NCBI RefSeq assembly: GCF_001636315.1
Contig: NZ_KV440949.1
Location: 1,203 to 65,202, forward strand
DNA: 64,000 nt
Reading direction: 5' to 3'
From: Neobacillus mesonae
Lineage (GTDB): Bacteria; Bacillota; Bacilli; Bacillales; Cytobacillaceae
Numbering within the stretch: the stretch's first letter is position 1; each line of letters begins with the position of its first letter. The position numbers and the translations under genes are program-made. Of the stretch, positions 46,352 to 55,725 are shown piece after piece. The notes under the pieces were generated by a model. That model worked only from the letters and a program-made list of their open reading frames with translations, made no database searches and was not told the origin of the DNA.

Positions 46352-46642
46352 ATGAAGATAATATTAATTTTAGGTAGTATTGTTGGGCCAGCTTTAATGA
46401 TTATCCTGCAAATGAAATGGAGAAAGCTCCAGACCCTTTTTAATTTTGCTGCTATCCTATCAGCACTGATCTTTGGTAATATTGCTGCCCTTGCGATACT
46501 TGAAATAATCAAAGATAATACAGTCTTTATGACTAATATTCATGGCATATTTCTAAATCCATTTTTCTTATTTACAGGCGCCTATTTAGGGGTTTATTTG
46601 CTCTATATTCTTATCTTGCGGACATTCAAAGCTATTACCTAA
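46352..46642 (+). CDS. Small hydrophobic membrane protein, unknown function
   Basis: A 96-residue protein with three predicted helices (about residues 2-18, 28-48 and 68-92). I use the third of three consecutive ATG codons because GAGGTG lies six bases before it; longer forms begin up to 10 codons upstream. I recognise no family. It is followed by a hairpin terminator, so it is probably transcribed alone or by read-through from the YteA-like gene. Confidence 0.65.
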   Translation: MKIILILGSIVGPALMIILQMKWRKLQTLFNFAAILSALIFGNIAALAILEIIKDNTVFMTNIHGIFLNPFFLFTGAYLGVYLLYILILRTFKAIT

Positions 46643-46760
46643 GCTGTGACTGTTACTGCCATTACAGAAACTTAGTCCTCCCAAATCAGTTACTTGCATG
46701 CAAAATCCGAATTTTTTTCCATCGTAATTGACATCCCCCATCTTTTTATACATACATTGA

Positions 46761-46791
46761 AAGAGACACAAGAATAATCCATGTGTCTCTT
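46761..46791 (+). terminator. Terminator after the small membrane protein gene
   Basis: AAGAGACACA and TGTGTCTCTT perfect arms around 11 bases with an AT-rich tail. Confidence 0.75.
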
Positions 46792-46877
46792 ATTGTATAA
46801 TTGACTCATTTAGACAACAATGCAATAATTTGTATGCGCATTTTTACTATTCTACTAGATTGATGGTGTTATTTGAG

Positions 46878-47771
46878 ATGGATTTTATTAAAGTTCAAAA
46901 GGGCAAGAATGGTTGGAAACGGTATGTTGCTTCATTTATTGTTATTATTTCCTTTATTTTTCTGGCGGGTATACCTTATGGAATCGTTGGCGATTGGATT
47001 GTTCGGACGGATGGAAATCCCGATACCTATTATGATATGGAAAAGGCAGATTATGTGGGACTCAATCCGCTGCTTTATTTTGCCTTAATGAATACGACGT
47101 TTATATGGTGGCTTTTAGGCATTTTTGTGGCTGTTCGGTTTATTCATAAGCGGAAATTTAAGACACTGATTACGCCAAATCGAACTATCGATTGGAAGAG
47201 AATCGGCTTCGGTTTTATCACGTTTTTTGTCATTCTGGGCATCACTTCAATCATCGATGCCATGCTTAATCCCGGAGATTATTCATTGAATAAAATCAGC
47301 CTTTCGGAATATTTAACTTTATTTGTCTTAGTATTGGTTTTGACCCCCATTCAAACCACTTGTGAAGAGGTTTTCTTTAGAGGCTATCTCATGCAATTGA
47401 TTGGCAAGTGGATTCGAATCCCAATTATATTATCCCTAATTGCCGGCGTGATATTTGGATCTCTTCATTTTTTCAATCCTGAAATGGGTTATTCTCCTCT
47501 ATTAGTCGGGGCGGATTACGTACTGACCGGATTCATTTGGTGTTATATCTCAGTGAAAACAAACAGTACCGAATTGTCCATTGGAGCGCATGCAGCCAAT
47601 AATATGCTCTTGAGCTGGTTTATAACGATGGATGACTCCGCTTTTGGTGATATCCCATCCTTATTTGTAGTGAAAAACATTGACCCCGCCATTTCACTCG
47701 TGTGGACCGCCATATCCCTGGGGATCTTTCTCTTCATTTCATTGAAAAAATATCATTTTACAAGATTGTGA
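46878..47771 (+). CDS. CPBP-family (CAAX-type) intramembrane protease
   Basis: A membrane protein of about 297 residues with eight hydrophobic helices. The ABI/CPBP motifs are present: EEVFFRG (motif 1, the glutamate pair), FGSLHF (motif 2 His) and HAANN (motif 3). In Firmicutes such proteins process prenylated or bacteriocin-type peptides or give self-immunity; no bacteriocin gene is seen here. The start is uncertain: ATG at 46878 (MDFIKV) is chosen, with ATG at 46863 or UUG at 46830 possible. None has a strong binding site. Confidence 0.85.
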   Translation: MDFIKVQKGKNGWKRYVASFIVIISFIFLAGIPYGIVGDWIVRTDGNPDTYYDMEKADYVGLNPLLYFALMNTTFIWWLLGIFVAVRFIHKRKFKTLITPNRTIDWKRIGFGFITFFVILGITSIIDAMLNPGDYSLNKISLSEYLTLFVLVLVLTPIQTTCEEVFFRGYLMQLIGKWIRIPIILSLIAGVIFGSLHFFNPEMGYSPLLVGADYVLTGFIWCYISVKTNSTELSIGAHAANNMLLSWFITMDDSAFGDIPSLFVVKNIDPAISLVWTAISLGIFLFISLKKYHFTRL

Positions 47772-47900
47772 GAAAAAATACTGCCTGGCAACTAATCTTT
47801 AGAATTGAAGGGTTGAAATGAAGACGTATTGATGTAAGTTTTCTAGCATTGAGTCTAAACATAAAGTAAAACAATACATTGTACGCTGTTCATCAAAAAA

Positions 47901-47941
47901 AGCGAACCGCCCATGTTATTTTACATGTCTGACGGTTCGCT
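47901..47941. terminator. Bidirectional terminator
   Basis: AGCGAACCG and CGGTTCGCT arms, flanked by seven A on the left and seven T on the right. It serves the CPBP gene (+) and the 43-codon gene (-), which converge here. Confidence 0.9.
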
Positions 47942-47950
47942 TTTTTTATA

Positions 47951-48082
47951 TTAAAACCATAATCTTTTATTATAATCATACTCATAAGGGTCAACATTCT
48001 CTTCCTCTACTGTTTTCGGGGCACATACTTCACATGGCTTGTCCTGGTCGTTATGTTCACATTGTTCAAATAGTAATTCCAT
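47951..48082 (-). CDS. Small Cys/His-rich protein (43 aa)
   Basis: A short frame with GGAGGGGG seven bases before the ATG. The product has Cys8-x-His10 and Cys17-x2-Cys20, a likely zinc knuckle. An acidic middle and a C-terminal YEYDYNKRLWF follow. No family is recognised, but the ligand spacing, perfect ribosome site and terminator directly after the stop make it a credible gene. Confidence 0.72.
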   Translation of the reverse strand: MELLFEQCEHNDQDKPCEVCAPKTVEEENVDPYEYDYNKRLWF

Positions 48083-48176
48083 TGTAGATTCCCCCTCCCT
48101 TTTATCTACCCTTATTATAATGTAAACGTTTTCATATTTCTAGTGTTTTTTTCTGGTAAAAATATTAGAATAATTT

Positions 48177-48608
48177 TCAATGTAGTAATTTTCTCAACTC
48201 TATCGCTTGCCTGCGGCTAGTATTGATCACTTCTTCTGCTATTTTTTTACTTTCCGAATCAAGGTCTCCCCTTACCAGTTCCTCAGAATATTCAACACCG
48301 TATTGATCTACACCCTTTAATGCATCCTTAATGATTTCAGTTGTGTCGTTGGGAAGCATGACCTTATGCATTAAGCTGTGCATCTTGCCTGATACCCCTT
48401 CGCTATCTGCAGGAACGCCATTCAAATTTTGAATCCGTTCGGCAAGTTTTTGTGCATTTTGCTTTGCCTCCTGCTGCATCGATTGAAACCTCTGCTTTAA
48501 TTGTGGATCCTCCAGCCTTTGAATATGATGTTCAAAGGCATGAATGCCCATATAGGTCCCTCTTAATAATGTATTTAATTCTTCAACGACAATCTCTTCG
48601 TCCTTCAT
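48177..48608 (-). CDS. DUF2383-like ferritin-fold protein
   Basis: A 143-residue all-helical protein. Four amphipathic helices with Glu/His positions (for example EELNTLLRGTYMGIHAFEHHI, then RFQSMQQEAKQNAQKL) suggest a four-helix bundle of the DUF2383/ferritin-like group. Metal binding is possible but not shown. The start ATG has GGGTGTGAG upstream. Upstream of the next gene on the minus strand with a separate promoter region. Confidence 0.65.
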   Translation of the reverse strand: MKDEEIVVEELNTLLRGTYMGIHAFEHHIQRLEDPQLKQRFQSMQQEAKQNAQKLAERIQNLNGVPADSEGVSGKMHSLMHKVMLPNDTTEIIKDALKGVDQYGVEYSEELVRGDLDSESKKIAEEVINTSRRQAIELRKLLH

Positions 48609-48729
48609 CAGCTCACACCCATTTCCCTTTTTCCCTTATTATTACAGTTTAAAGAATTATTATCCTTGATCTTTTTCCAAGAAAATGATTAGTATGAAAA
48701 CGGACGGTTACATTGCAAGACAAAAAATT

Positions 48730-49884
48730 TTAGACTGGTGGTTGTATTCCACTACTTATTTCATTTTTTTTGACCGATTTTAAACCGAACAAAACTCGTA
48801 ACAAATTAACTTTGCGAATGATAAAGTGATATAAAAACATAATGATTAAAAATATTAACGGTACTAAAAACACTACTTTAATTGGTACTGCCCAATTCAG
48901 GTTATAGATGAAAAAACCTAGTATGATAATGATCGGCTGATGAAGTACATAAAATGGCATAGAAGCTTGGCTTGTATACTTTAATGTCCCATTTGAGAAG
49001 TTTAAGTATTTGTCACCTAAATATAGGATAAAGAAGAGTACGTTCCATACTAAAACAACTCGAAGAATCATAAACAAAACCCAATTCAACGAAACATTCA
49101 TCGGAAATCCGTTATACATTACCCAAATTAGATAACCAACGGTAGTAATACCGCTTAAACAACCAGATAAGACTCCAATTCTACGCACAAATTCCCTTAA
49201 AGACTCTTTTGCAAAAAAGAAATATCCATAAACGTATAATAGTAGATAAAAAATAATCCCCCAACTAGCTAAATTCACAATAGTATTAACGGTTAATGCC
49301 ACTGCCAATAAAGGGATTGGCAGAAAAAAGTAATGAAAAGCTCCAAAGATTCTATGTTCCACTTTTTTTCTCAGCTTAATAAAAAAAGGCAACGTAACAA
49401 CAGAAAAAAGCAGCAGCATCAAAAGGTACCAAAGATGATGTCCGAAAAAGGCAAAATTACCTGTTCCACCCATTTCCAGATACAACCCGTCAAAATAATG
49501 AGGAAAGAACTTTAAAAACGAACCATCAAATTGATTGTTTGTTACTCTTTCAATGTACACTTGAGGTGGTGACAAAAGAAATATCCCTAGAAGTAATGGT
49601 AATCCCAAGCGCAAAAATCTTTCTTGCATAAAACTTTGGGAATTTCTTTTGTTTAAGGCGTGATAGGTACTTATTCCGGAAATAACAAAAAATAAAGGCA
49701 TGATCCAATTGCCCACAAGGAGGGAAAAGATCTCTATATAGGAATGATTAATGATGTTATTCTTAATGTGCCATTCAAAAGAATTAAAGAACATTGAACA
49801 ATGATAAAGGAATACCATCAACATGGCCAATACCCTTATCCAATCTAAATCGTAATATCGTACATAACGGTTTTTATTTTCCAT
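48730..49884 (-). CDS. Acyltransferase_3 family membrane protein
   Basis: A 384-residue membrane protein with about ten helices. The N-terminal YYDLDWIRVLAMLMVFLYHCSMFF contains the helix-1 His typical of acyltransferase_3 (OafA/MdoC-like) enzymes, and the FVISGISTYHAL segment is also typical. These move acyl groups, often acetyl or succinyl, onto sugars or glycans at the cell surface. The target is unknown. The ATG at 49884 has AAGGGG seven bases upstream and is preferred over an earlier start. Confidence 0.85.
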   Translation of the reverse strand: MENKNRYVRYYDLDWIRVLAMLMVFLYHCSMFFNSFEWHIKNNIINHSYIEIFSLLVGNWIMPLFFVISGISTYHALNKRNSQSFMQERFLRLGLPLLLGIFLLSPPQVYIERVTNNQFDGSFLKFFPHYFDGLYLEMGGTGNFAFFGHHLWYLLMLLLFSVVTLPFFIKLRKKVEHRIFGAFHYFFLPIPLLAVALTVNTIVNLASWGIIFYLLLYVYGYFFFAKESLREFVRRIGVLSGCLSGITTVGYLIWVMYNGFPMNVSLNWVLFMILRVVLVWNVLFFILYLGDKYLNFSNGTLKYTSQASMPFYVLHQPIIIILGFFIYNLNWAVPIKVVFLVPLIFLIIMFLYHFIIRKVNLLRVLFGLKSVKKNEISSGIQPPV

Positions 49885-50130
49885 CAAATTCCCCTTTAAA
49901 TAGAATATACCACTCAACAATTATAGGACTATTTTACCAAGTTTTTTAATAATTTGAAACAAATATACCATTTTAACAAAACAGGGCTAATAAACAATGG
50001 GGAGATTCAAAATCTAATTGCCCTACAAACAGATTGAAAAACTTATCAGTATAAATACCAAGCCTCTGCTGGACTGTGACAGCAGACAGGTTCCAAAAGG
50101 TATACCAAAATGGGTGTTAAAAGGTGTGTT

Positions 50131-50146
50131 AATTGAACGTTCAATT
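50131..50146. promoter_or_regulatory. Perfect 16-bp palindrome AATTGAACGTTCAATT
   Basis: The palindrome lies in the 483-bp gap 49921-50403, which shows no credible gene. Its shape resembles TetR-type operators. The nearest gene downstream is YceI-like, about 260 bp away, so its target is unclear. The rest of the gap is AT-rich with no recognised feature. Confidence 0.4.
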
Positions 50147-50403
50147 TTAGTTCATGGAAGACGATGATTATTGAAGTTAATTGAGCCGATAAACGACAAT
50201 GCTCACAATGTAGACTCATTATCCAAGTTTAAGCTACAAGAATTAGATTTCAATAACGGAAATCGTTGCTTGATGAAATTATTACTTGGAGCGGTGCTCT
50301 AAAAACTTTAGCTTTCACTTGAATTTTTGTTTAATGATTAAACTCTTATTTATTTGTCTAATCTGTATATAGGATTATAACTATTATTTTAGGAGGAATT
50401 CTT

Positions 50404-50934
50404 GTGACAAAGACTAAATGGAACGTAGACCCCGCACATAGCAGTATCGATTTTGCTATTAGACACATGATGGTATCTAAAGTAAAAGGCACTTTTGAGA
50501 CCTTCGAAGCCTCAATCGAAGCGGATGTGGAGGATTTAACTACTGCATCAATTGAATTTTCAGTAGACGTGAACAGTATTTCTACTCGCAACCAAGACCG
50601 AGATAATCATTTACGCTCAGCAGATTTTTTTGATGTTGAACATTTTCCTAAAATGACATTTAAATCTACCCAGATTGTAAAGAAAAGCCCAGGTGAGTAT
50701 GAAATTACAGGAGACTTAACAATTCGTGGAACAACTAAACCTGAAACTTTTATGGTTAGTTACGAAGGCAGCGGTAAAGACCCTTGGGGAAATGAAAAGG
50801 CTGGTTTTGAAGCTCACGGTTCCATTAGTAGAAGTGAATATGGATTAACATGGAACGCAGCTTTGGAAACTGGTGGAGTATTAGTTGCAGACCAAGTTCA
50901 AATTTCATTGGAGATACAAGCTTCCAATGCTTAA
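50404..50934 (+). CDS. YceI-family lipocalin-like protein
   Basis: A 176-residue protein with the YceI signature: WNVDPAHSSIDFAIRHMMVSKVKGTF at the N terminus, RDNHLRSADFFDVEHFPKMTF in the middle and GLTWNAALETGG near the end. The fold is an extended beta barrel that binds isoprenoid-type lipids in studied members. There is no signal peptide, so it is probably cytoplasmic here. It starts at GTG with AGGAGG seven bases upstream. Confidence 0.93.
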   Translation: MTKTKWNVDPAHSSIDFAIRHMMVSKVKGTFETFEASIEADVEDLTTASIEFSVDVNSISTRNQDRDNHLRSADFFDVEHFPKMTFKSTQIVKKSPGEYEITGDLTIRGTTKPETFMVSYEGSGKDPWGNEKAGFEAHGSISRSEYGLTWNAALETGGVLVADQVQISLEIQASNA

Positions 50935-50969
50935 ATGGTTATTCAAAAAATGAACTACATAATAAAAAC

Positions 50970-50993
50970 AAAGCAGTTGATTTAAACTGCTTT
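50970..50993 (+). terminator. Terminator after the YceI gene
   Basis: AAAGCAGTT and AACTGCTTT arms with a TTTTTCT tail. The following 51000-51257 stretch shows only AT-rich promoter DNA. Confidence 0.85.
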
Positions 50994-51257
50994 TTCTATT
51001 GCTAATTTGCTTTCTTTAAATGTGTTAATAAATATACTAATTGAGTTGTGACATGCTATTTTGTTCAAAATAAAACCCGTTTAATACTCAGATGTTTTTT
51101 AAATTTGTATTCATCTTACCCATAGAAAACCCACCTTATTTTATGGGATATTTTAAGAATACCTTTTGTTACCGGTTGGAATGTATCTTCCTTTGAATTA
51201 GGATTCTATTTAAAAACAATATGGTATAATTTTAACGTAATTTCGAGGAGGGACAAT

Positions 51258-52034
51258 GTGAACAAAAAGAAAAAGATACTTCCTTTGTTAGTAGTTGTCA
51301 CCCTGTCCTTTTCTGGTTGTTCTTTTAACTCACAACCAGACAAGTTAACGAAGGCAGAAAAAATAGCAAAGGATAAACAACAAAAAGAAAGAGAAAATAA
51401 AGAAAAAAGTGAGCGGTTAAGTAAGTACACACGGGAGAAATATGGATTTGACGTTGAATTTTTATATAGTACTTGTAATGGCTGTATAAGTAACACTAAA
51501 GACCAGGTTCAGAGAACGGACATTCCTGAAATTAAATTTGAAATTAAGGGAAGCGGTATTCCCAAATATAAATATGTGGATGATTATCAGGAATACTATA
51601 AAATTTATCAATTTAATCAGAAATATTTGCAATCAGATGCCTATCAAAAACTAAAAGAAATCGGCTTTGAACAATCTAATTTCCTAGGTGAATATTATTA
51701 CGATTATTCAAAAGAAGACAAAAATGGAAAATCTATAAACGTTTACGCCCGTGACGCTGACTTTTATCTATTTAGACCAGGAGGCATAACCAAAGAATCA
51801 GAGCTGCAATTCATTTATGACGCTTTCCCCATCCTACAAGAGTTAAAACAGGAATTGAAAAAAACAGGCTATCAAATAGACGAATTAATCATTGCAGATA
51901 CCAAATATGCAGAGCCAATTCTAAAGAATGAGTTACAAAACTATAATGATGAAACGGAAATCAGGATCGCTGACATACATAAAATCAATACACTAGAAGA
52001 ATTAAAAATGGCAAGGGTCGTTAAGGACTTCTAA
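51258..52034 (+). CDS. Putative lipoprotein, unknown function
   Basis: A 258-residue protein with a signal peptide and lipobox LSFSGC (Cys21), so it should be anchored to the outer face of the membrane. A charged coiled-coil-like stretch (about 30-58, rich in Lys/Glu) follows, then a globular domain of about 190 residues that I do not recognise. Two Cys (FLYSTCNGCIS, near 75) could form a disulfide or metal site. Start is GTG with GGAGGG upstream; an overlapping ATG is closed by a stop. Confidence 0.75.
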   Translation: MNKKKKILPLLVVVTLSFSGCSFNSQPDKLTKAEKIAKDKQQKERENKEKSERLSKYTREKYGFDVEFLYSTCNGCISNTKDQVQRTDIPEIKFEIKGSGIPKYKYVDDYQEYYKIYQFNQKYLQSDAYQKLKEIGFEQSNFLGEYYYDYSKEDKNGKSINVYARDADFYLFRPGGITKESELQFIYDAFPILQELKQELKKTGYQIDELIIADTKYAEPILKNELQNYNDETEIRIADIHKINTLEELKMARVVKDF

Positions 52035-52042
52035 ATGAAATG

Positions 52043-52087
52043 GGGTGTCAGGCACCATGTGAATTTTTCACATGGTGCCTGACACCC
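52043..52087 (+). repeat. Dispersed GGTGTCAGGCACC hairpin, subfamily B (copy 3)
   Basis: A near-perfect palindrome: GGGTGTCAGGCACCATGTG, a short AATTTTT loop, then the mirror arm ending CCTGACACCC. It follows the lipoprotein stop by 8 bases and likely terminates it, though the T tract is weak. Confidence 0.88.
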
Positions 52088-52161
52088 TTCTTCGTATGAA
52101 ACCTGTAGATTTTCACATCCTATAAGGAAATGTTATTAGCTCGGGGAGGTTGAAATAAAAT

Positions 52162-53427
52162 ATGGAGCAAATGATGATTGATTCGATCAGGGATTGTTCG
52201 GTGCCTTTTGAGGATTTTCATGATTTGGATGTTATTTTACGTGAAATTGACCAGCAAAGGTTGGTCTTGCTTGGGGAGTCATCCCATGGCACCTCGGAAT
52301 TTTATAAAATCAGAGCAGAGCTTTCAAAGCGGCTTATCGTCGAAAAAGGTTTTACGTTTATTGCCGTTGAAGGAGATTGGCCAGCATGTCAAGATGTTAA
52401 TCAGTATATCAAAGGTTGGGATCGGCAACATACTAATGCGCAAGATGTTGTCCAAGCCTTTAACCGCTGGCCGACCTGGATGTGGGCCAACGAGGAAATC
52501 GTGGACTTTATTGAATGGCTGAAGCAATACAATCAATCGCAGCCACGTGATAAGCAGGTTAGTTTTTACGGCATTGACGTCTATAGTCTGTGGGAATCGA
52601 TGGATGAGCTCTTCCGTTATTTGAAAAAAACAAATTCACCCGAACTCGAGGCAGTACGAGATGCGCTTGCCTGCTTCGAACCATTTAACCGGCAAGCAGA
52701 GAAATATGGGGTTTCCGCTGCTTTCTATCATGAGGATTGTCGTGATGAAGTGGTAAAGCTTTTAACCGACATCTGTTTAAAAAGGAATACCTACTTTGAC
52801 GATGTAGAGAGCGGATTGAATCTTGAGGTGAACGCTCTTATAACGGCTAATGCTGAGAACTATTACCGAACGATGGTGACCGACGATACCGAGTCGTGGA
52901 ATATTCGGGACCGTCATATGGTTGAGGTCCTAAATCGAATTATGACATTCTTTTCCCACCAAGCAAAAGGAATTGTCTGGGAGCATAATACCCATGTTGG
53001 GGATGCGCGGGCCACAGACATGGCTGACGAAGGAATGGTTAATGTTGGCCAAATTTTAAGAGAGCAGGAAGGCGTCGAACAGATCTATATCGTAGGTTTC
53101 GGGACACACCGGGGCTCCGTCATTGCCGCCAGCCAATGGGGCGATGATTTTAAAATTATGATCACACCGCCGGCAGAAACAGGCAGCTGGGAAGACCTGT
53201 TGTATAAGGCCAGTGCGTCTAATAAGATTTTGATTTTTAATGAGAACAACAAAGAACTCTTTCACCAACCCGTTGGCCACCGTGCCATTGGAGTTGTTTA
53301 CAGCCCAAAATACGAACATCTAGGCAACTATGTCCCATCCAAGATGTCAGAAAGATACAATGCCTTTATCTACGTTACTAATACAAATGCCCTCCAACCC
53401 CTTCAAGTTGAAATTGCCTATCTTTAA
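52162..53427 (+). CDS. Erythromycin-esterase-family hydrolase
   Basis: A 421-residue cytoplasmic protein of the erythromycin esterase (EreA/EreB-like) superfamily. The first catalytic motif is LLGESSHGTSEFY (His near 44), followed by AVEGDWPACQDVN (Glu near 73), VWEHNTHVGD (His near 277) and GFGTHRGSV. True Ere enzymes open the macrolide ring, but most Bacillus homologues have no proven substrate. Resistance should not be assumed. GGGGAGG before the start; own hairpin downstream. Confidence 0.85.
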   Translation: MEQMMIDSIRDCSVPFEDFHDLDVILREIDQQRLVLLGESSHGTSEFYKIRAELSKRLIVEKGFTFIAVEGDWPACQDVNQYIKGWDRQHTNAQDVVQAFNRWPTWMWANEEIVDFIEWLKQYNQSQPRDKQVSFYGIDVYSLWESMDELFRYLKKTNSPELEAVRDALACFEPFNRQAEKYGVSAAFYHEDCRDEVVKLLTDICLKRNTYFDDVESGLNLEVNALITANAENYYRTMVTDDTESWNIRDRHMVEVLNRIMTFFSHQAKGIVWEHNTHVGDARATDMADEGMVNVGQILREQEGVEQIYIVGFGTHRGSVIAASQWGDDFKIMITPPAETGSWEDLLYKASASNKILIFNENNKELFHQPVGHRAIGVVYSPKYEHLGNYVPSKMSERYNAFIYVTNTNALQPLQVEIAYL

Positions 53428-53429
53428 AC

Positions 53430-53472
53430 GGTGTCAGGCACCATGTGAATTTTTCACATGGTGCCTGACACC
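53430..53472. repeat. Dispersed GGTGTCAGGCACC hairpin, subfamily B (copy 4)
   Basis: The same 43-base palindrome as copy 3, with at most a base or two of difference. It lies 3 bases past the stop of the esterase-family gene and 9 bases before the stop of the convergent M14 peptidase gene, so it is placed to end both transcripts. Confidence 0.9.
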
Positions 53473-53480
53473 CTTGCTTG

Positions 53481-54515
53481 TTAGTAACTGTAATGTTGTT
53501 CAGGGAGATTGTCGTATACTGCGGGATCTGCTGTGTTGATGGTGCCGTCTGCGATTGCTTTTGCGGTTGAATCGATTGCTGTGAATGCTTGTTTGATGAT
53601 GTATCCGTTTGATTTTTGTCCAAGAACATATGGTTCGTACGAATGGTCAGCCATTCCGCGCATTTCAAACAGCATGACGGATATCCCGTACTGAAGCGCC
53701 ATGGCATTCGATGCAACACTCGTGTTAGTGGAAGGCTCATCATATTTTAATACATGCCCCCACCCTTTCGAATTCACATTTTCCAAGAGAACGGCGGCCA
53801 ATTTTTTCGAATTGAGGAGAACCTCCTTGTCAACATTCGGATGATAAGGCGCCAGCACAGAACCGGAAGTTAATTTTCCAAAGTAATCCTCCTGGGTGCC
53901 TTGGTGATGTAAATCGATCATATAATCAATATGATATTTTTGTAGAACATTTTCGTGTAGAGCGCGGGTTTCAGGTGCTCTTTTGTTAACATGGTCGCGG
54001 TTCAGGTCAAGCCGATCAGCGTTATATCGGGTAAGATGACGTCCGCTTGCCATATAATTATCCAGTGAAAAATTCACATCCCCCATTGCCCCATCTGCAT
54101 TAAACATTGGAACAATCAAGATATTCACGTTTTTGAGCATTTCTTTTATATTCTTGCTGTTTGAACCAAGATGACGAATGTACTCAAGCGCCCCTTCAGT
54201 TGTCAGCGCTTCATTACCATGCTGCTGGGTGAGATACAGGATGGTCGGATTTTTTGGATCTGTTATGTATTTGACAAGGAAGATGTCCCGCCCTTTTACT
54301 GTCTGGCCGATTACTTCAAGCCCCATGTTTGCCTGTTTGGCGGCTTCTTTTTTTAGAAATGCAGCCATTTCGTCATAGGTTGTCAGCATAGCTGTCTGAA
54401 TTGTTTCATTTCCATTTACATCAGGACCGTTGCCAGTTGCATAAACCGGTGAAAAGCTCAAGCTGGACGTTGCAATCAGTGCTGATAAGGATAGTGCAAA
54501 AAACTTTTTCTTCAT
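53481..54515 (-). CDS. Secreted M14-family zinc carboxypeptidase
   Basis: A 344-residue exported peptidase with a signal peptide (about 1-26, ending PVYA). The M14 zinc ligands are His99 and Glu102 (QQHGNE) and His203 or His204 (DLHHQG). Arg173 in LNRDH is a substrate-binding candidate, and a Glu in MLFEMRGM near residue 293 is the likely general base. It trims peptides or cell-wall fragments outside the cell. The stop is 9 bases from a shared hairpin. Confidence 0.9.
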   Translation of the reverse strand: MKKKFFALSLSALIATSSLSFSPVYATGNGPDVNGNETIQTAMLTTYDEMAAFLKKEAAKQANMGLEVIGQTVKGRDIFLVKYITDPKNPTILYLTQQHGNEALTTEGALEYIRHLGSNSKNIKEMLKNVNILIVPMFNADGAMGDVNFSLDNYMASGRHLTRYNADRLDLNRDHVNKRAPETRALHENVLQKYHIDYMIDLHHQGTQEDYFGKLTSGSVLAPYHPNVDKEVLLNSKKLAAVLLENVNSKGWGHVLKYDEPSTNTSVASNAMALQYGISVMLFEMRGMADHSYEPYVLGQKSNGYIIKQAFTAIDSTAKAIADGTINTADPAVYDNLPEQHYSY

Positions 54516-54706
54516 CTTATTTTCCTCTCCTTCATATTGGAATCAATCACTTTCATTATAGAATGAAAGCGCATTCATTACCACGGATTAGGAGATTATT
54601 AGATAAAAATAAGCCTAAACGACTAATCTAAAATAGATATATAGGACCTTGGTGCAATAGACCTGGTTCTTCCTCCTTGTATTTCAAACTTTATTAAATC
54701 AAAAAA

Positions 54707-54725
54707 CTGCCCAAAAAATGAGCAG
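54707..54725 (-). terminator. Terminator after the L,D-transpeptidase gene
   Basis: CTGCCCA and TGAGCAG arms (one G-U on the RNA) with a T run on the minus strand. The same hairpin survives in the pseudogene fragment at 44967. Confidence 0.75.
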
Positions 54726-54738
54726 CTAATCTTTGAAA

Positions 54739-55509
54739 CTATTTAATCCCTAGTGCTTTTTTCGTTGCAGGTCCAACAACTCCATCTACTGTCAAATGAC
54801 GGTCTTTCTGGAAAAGACGGACTGCTTTTTCGGTGTTTGCTCCAAAAGAACCATCAATCCCTTTTGTACTGTATCCCAATGAGGTTAGTTTCTTCTGAAG
54901 TGTCGTTACAGCTGGTCCTTTACTGCCTCTTTTGAGGATGGATGAATTTGTTTGGGCGGGGGTTGATACTTTACTTTCTCCACCTATCACCCTATATCCA
55001 TAGGATGCTGCAATAGACTTGAACGATTTCCCCGAGGAGGTAATAATGACCGGCGTATTAACAGGAACCTGTGCAAACAGCCATTCTACTTGATTGTCAT
55101 ACATCCGGACACAGCCACTGCTGACATAATGGCCGATGGAGCTTGGATTGTTGTTTCCGTGTATCCCGTAAGTGGTTCCCCATGTTCCTCTTGCATTCAA
55201 ACCGAGCCAGCGGTTGCCAAGCGGATTTCGAGGGTCGCCGCCCGGAATTTTGCCCTTGTAGTAGGGACGGTTGACAATTTTGTTCACAATTTTAAACTTG
55301 CCTTCTGGCGTTAAGGAAGGGCTCCTCCCTGTTCCTACTCTAAATATTTTTTGCAGCTTACCATTCGCGTAATAAGCAAGCTGGTTGTTTTGTTTATTAA
55401 TAATAATCAACTTGCCCCCTGTCGCCGCAAAGCTAGTTGTGACCCCCACATTTAAACTAAACAGCATGAGAAATCCAACAACAAAAAGAATAAACCATCT
55501 TTTTTTCAA
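54739..55509 (-). CDS. Secreted L,D-transpeptidase (YkuD) with peptidoglycan-binding domain
   Basis: A 256-residue exported enzyme with a signal peptide (about 1-28). The YkuD domain carries His117 (GIHGNN) and the catalytic Cys133 in SSGCVRMYD, and cross-links peptidoglycan stem peptides. The C-terminal peptidoglycan_binding_1 domain (about 195-254, LKRGSKGPAVTTLQKKL and DGVVGPATKKAL) anchors it to the wall. A degenerate copy of its 3' end is at 44967-45090. Expected outside the cell, perhaps in spores. Confidence 0.93.
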   Translation of the reverse strand: MKKRWFILFVVGFLMLFSLNVGVTTSFAATGGKLIIINKQNNQLAYYANGKLQKIFRVGTGRSPSLTPEGKFKIVNKIVNRPYYKGKIPGGDPRNPLGNRWLGLNARGTWGTTYGIHGNNNPSSIGHYVSSGCVRMYDNQVEWLFAQVPVNTPVIITSSGKSFKSIAASYGYRVIGGESKVSTPAQTNSSILKRGSKGPAVTTLQKKLTSLGYSTKGIDGSFGANTEKAVRLFQKDRHLTVDGVVGPATKKALGIK

Positions 55510-55648
55510 AACAATCCCCCCACCATATCTAAATAACCAGTCGGTTTATCCTATGTTGGGAAAATTGTCCTGTATACCATTTTTATTCCAAATATTAATT
55601 GGACGATTTGAACCTCTTTCACTATTATTCCTGTCTATGTATGGACGA

Positions 55649-55697
55649 AAAAAGTACCAGGCGCCAACCTGAATTCTGGTTAGTGCCTGGCACTTTT
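55649..55697. repeat. Dispersed GTGCCAGGCACC hairpin, subfamily A (copy 5)
   Basis: AAAAGTACCAGGCGCC and AGTGCCTGGCACTTTT arms around about 17 bases. Two substitutions in the left arm are not compensated. It lies 29 bases past the stop of the LysR gene. Confidence 0.85.
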
Positions 55698-55725
55698 ATA
55701 AAAAGCAGACATTAGAACTGTCCCG

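Noticed and set aside
52162..53427. Macrolide-resistance gene
   Set aside because: The family motifs are those of the wider erythromycin-esterase superfamily; nothing in context or sequence shows macrolide specificity.
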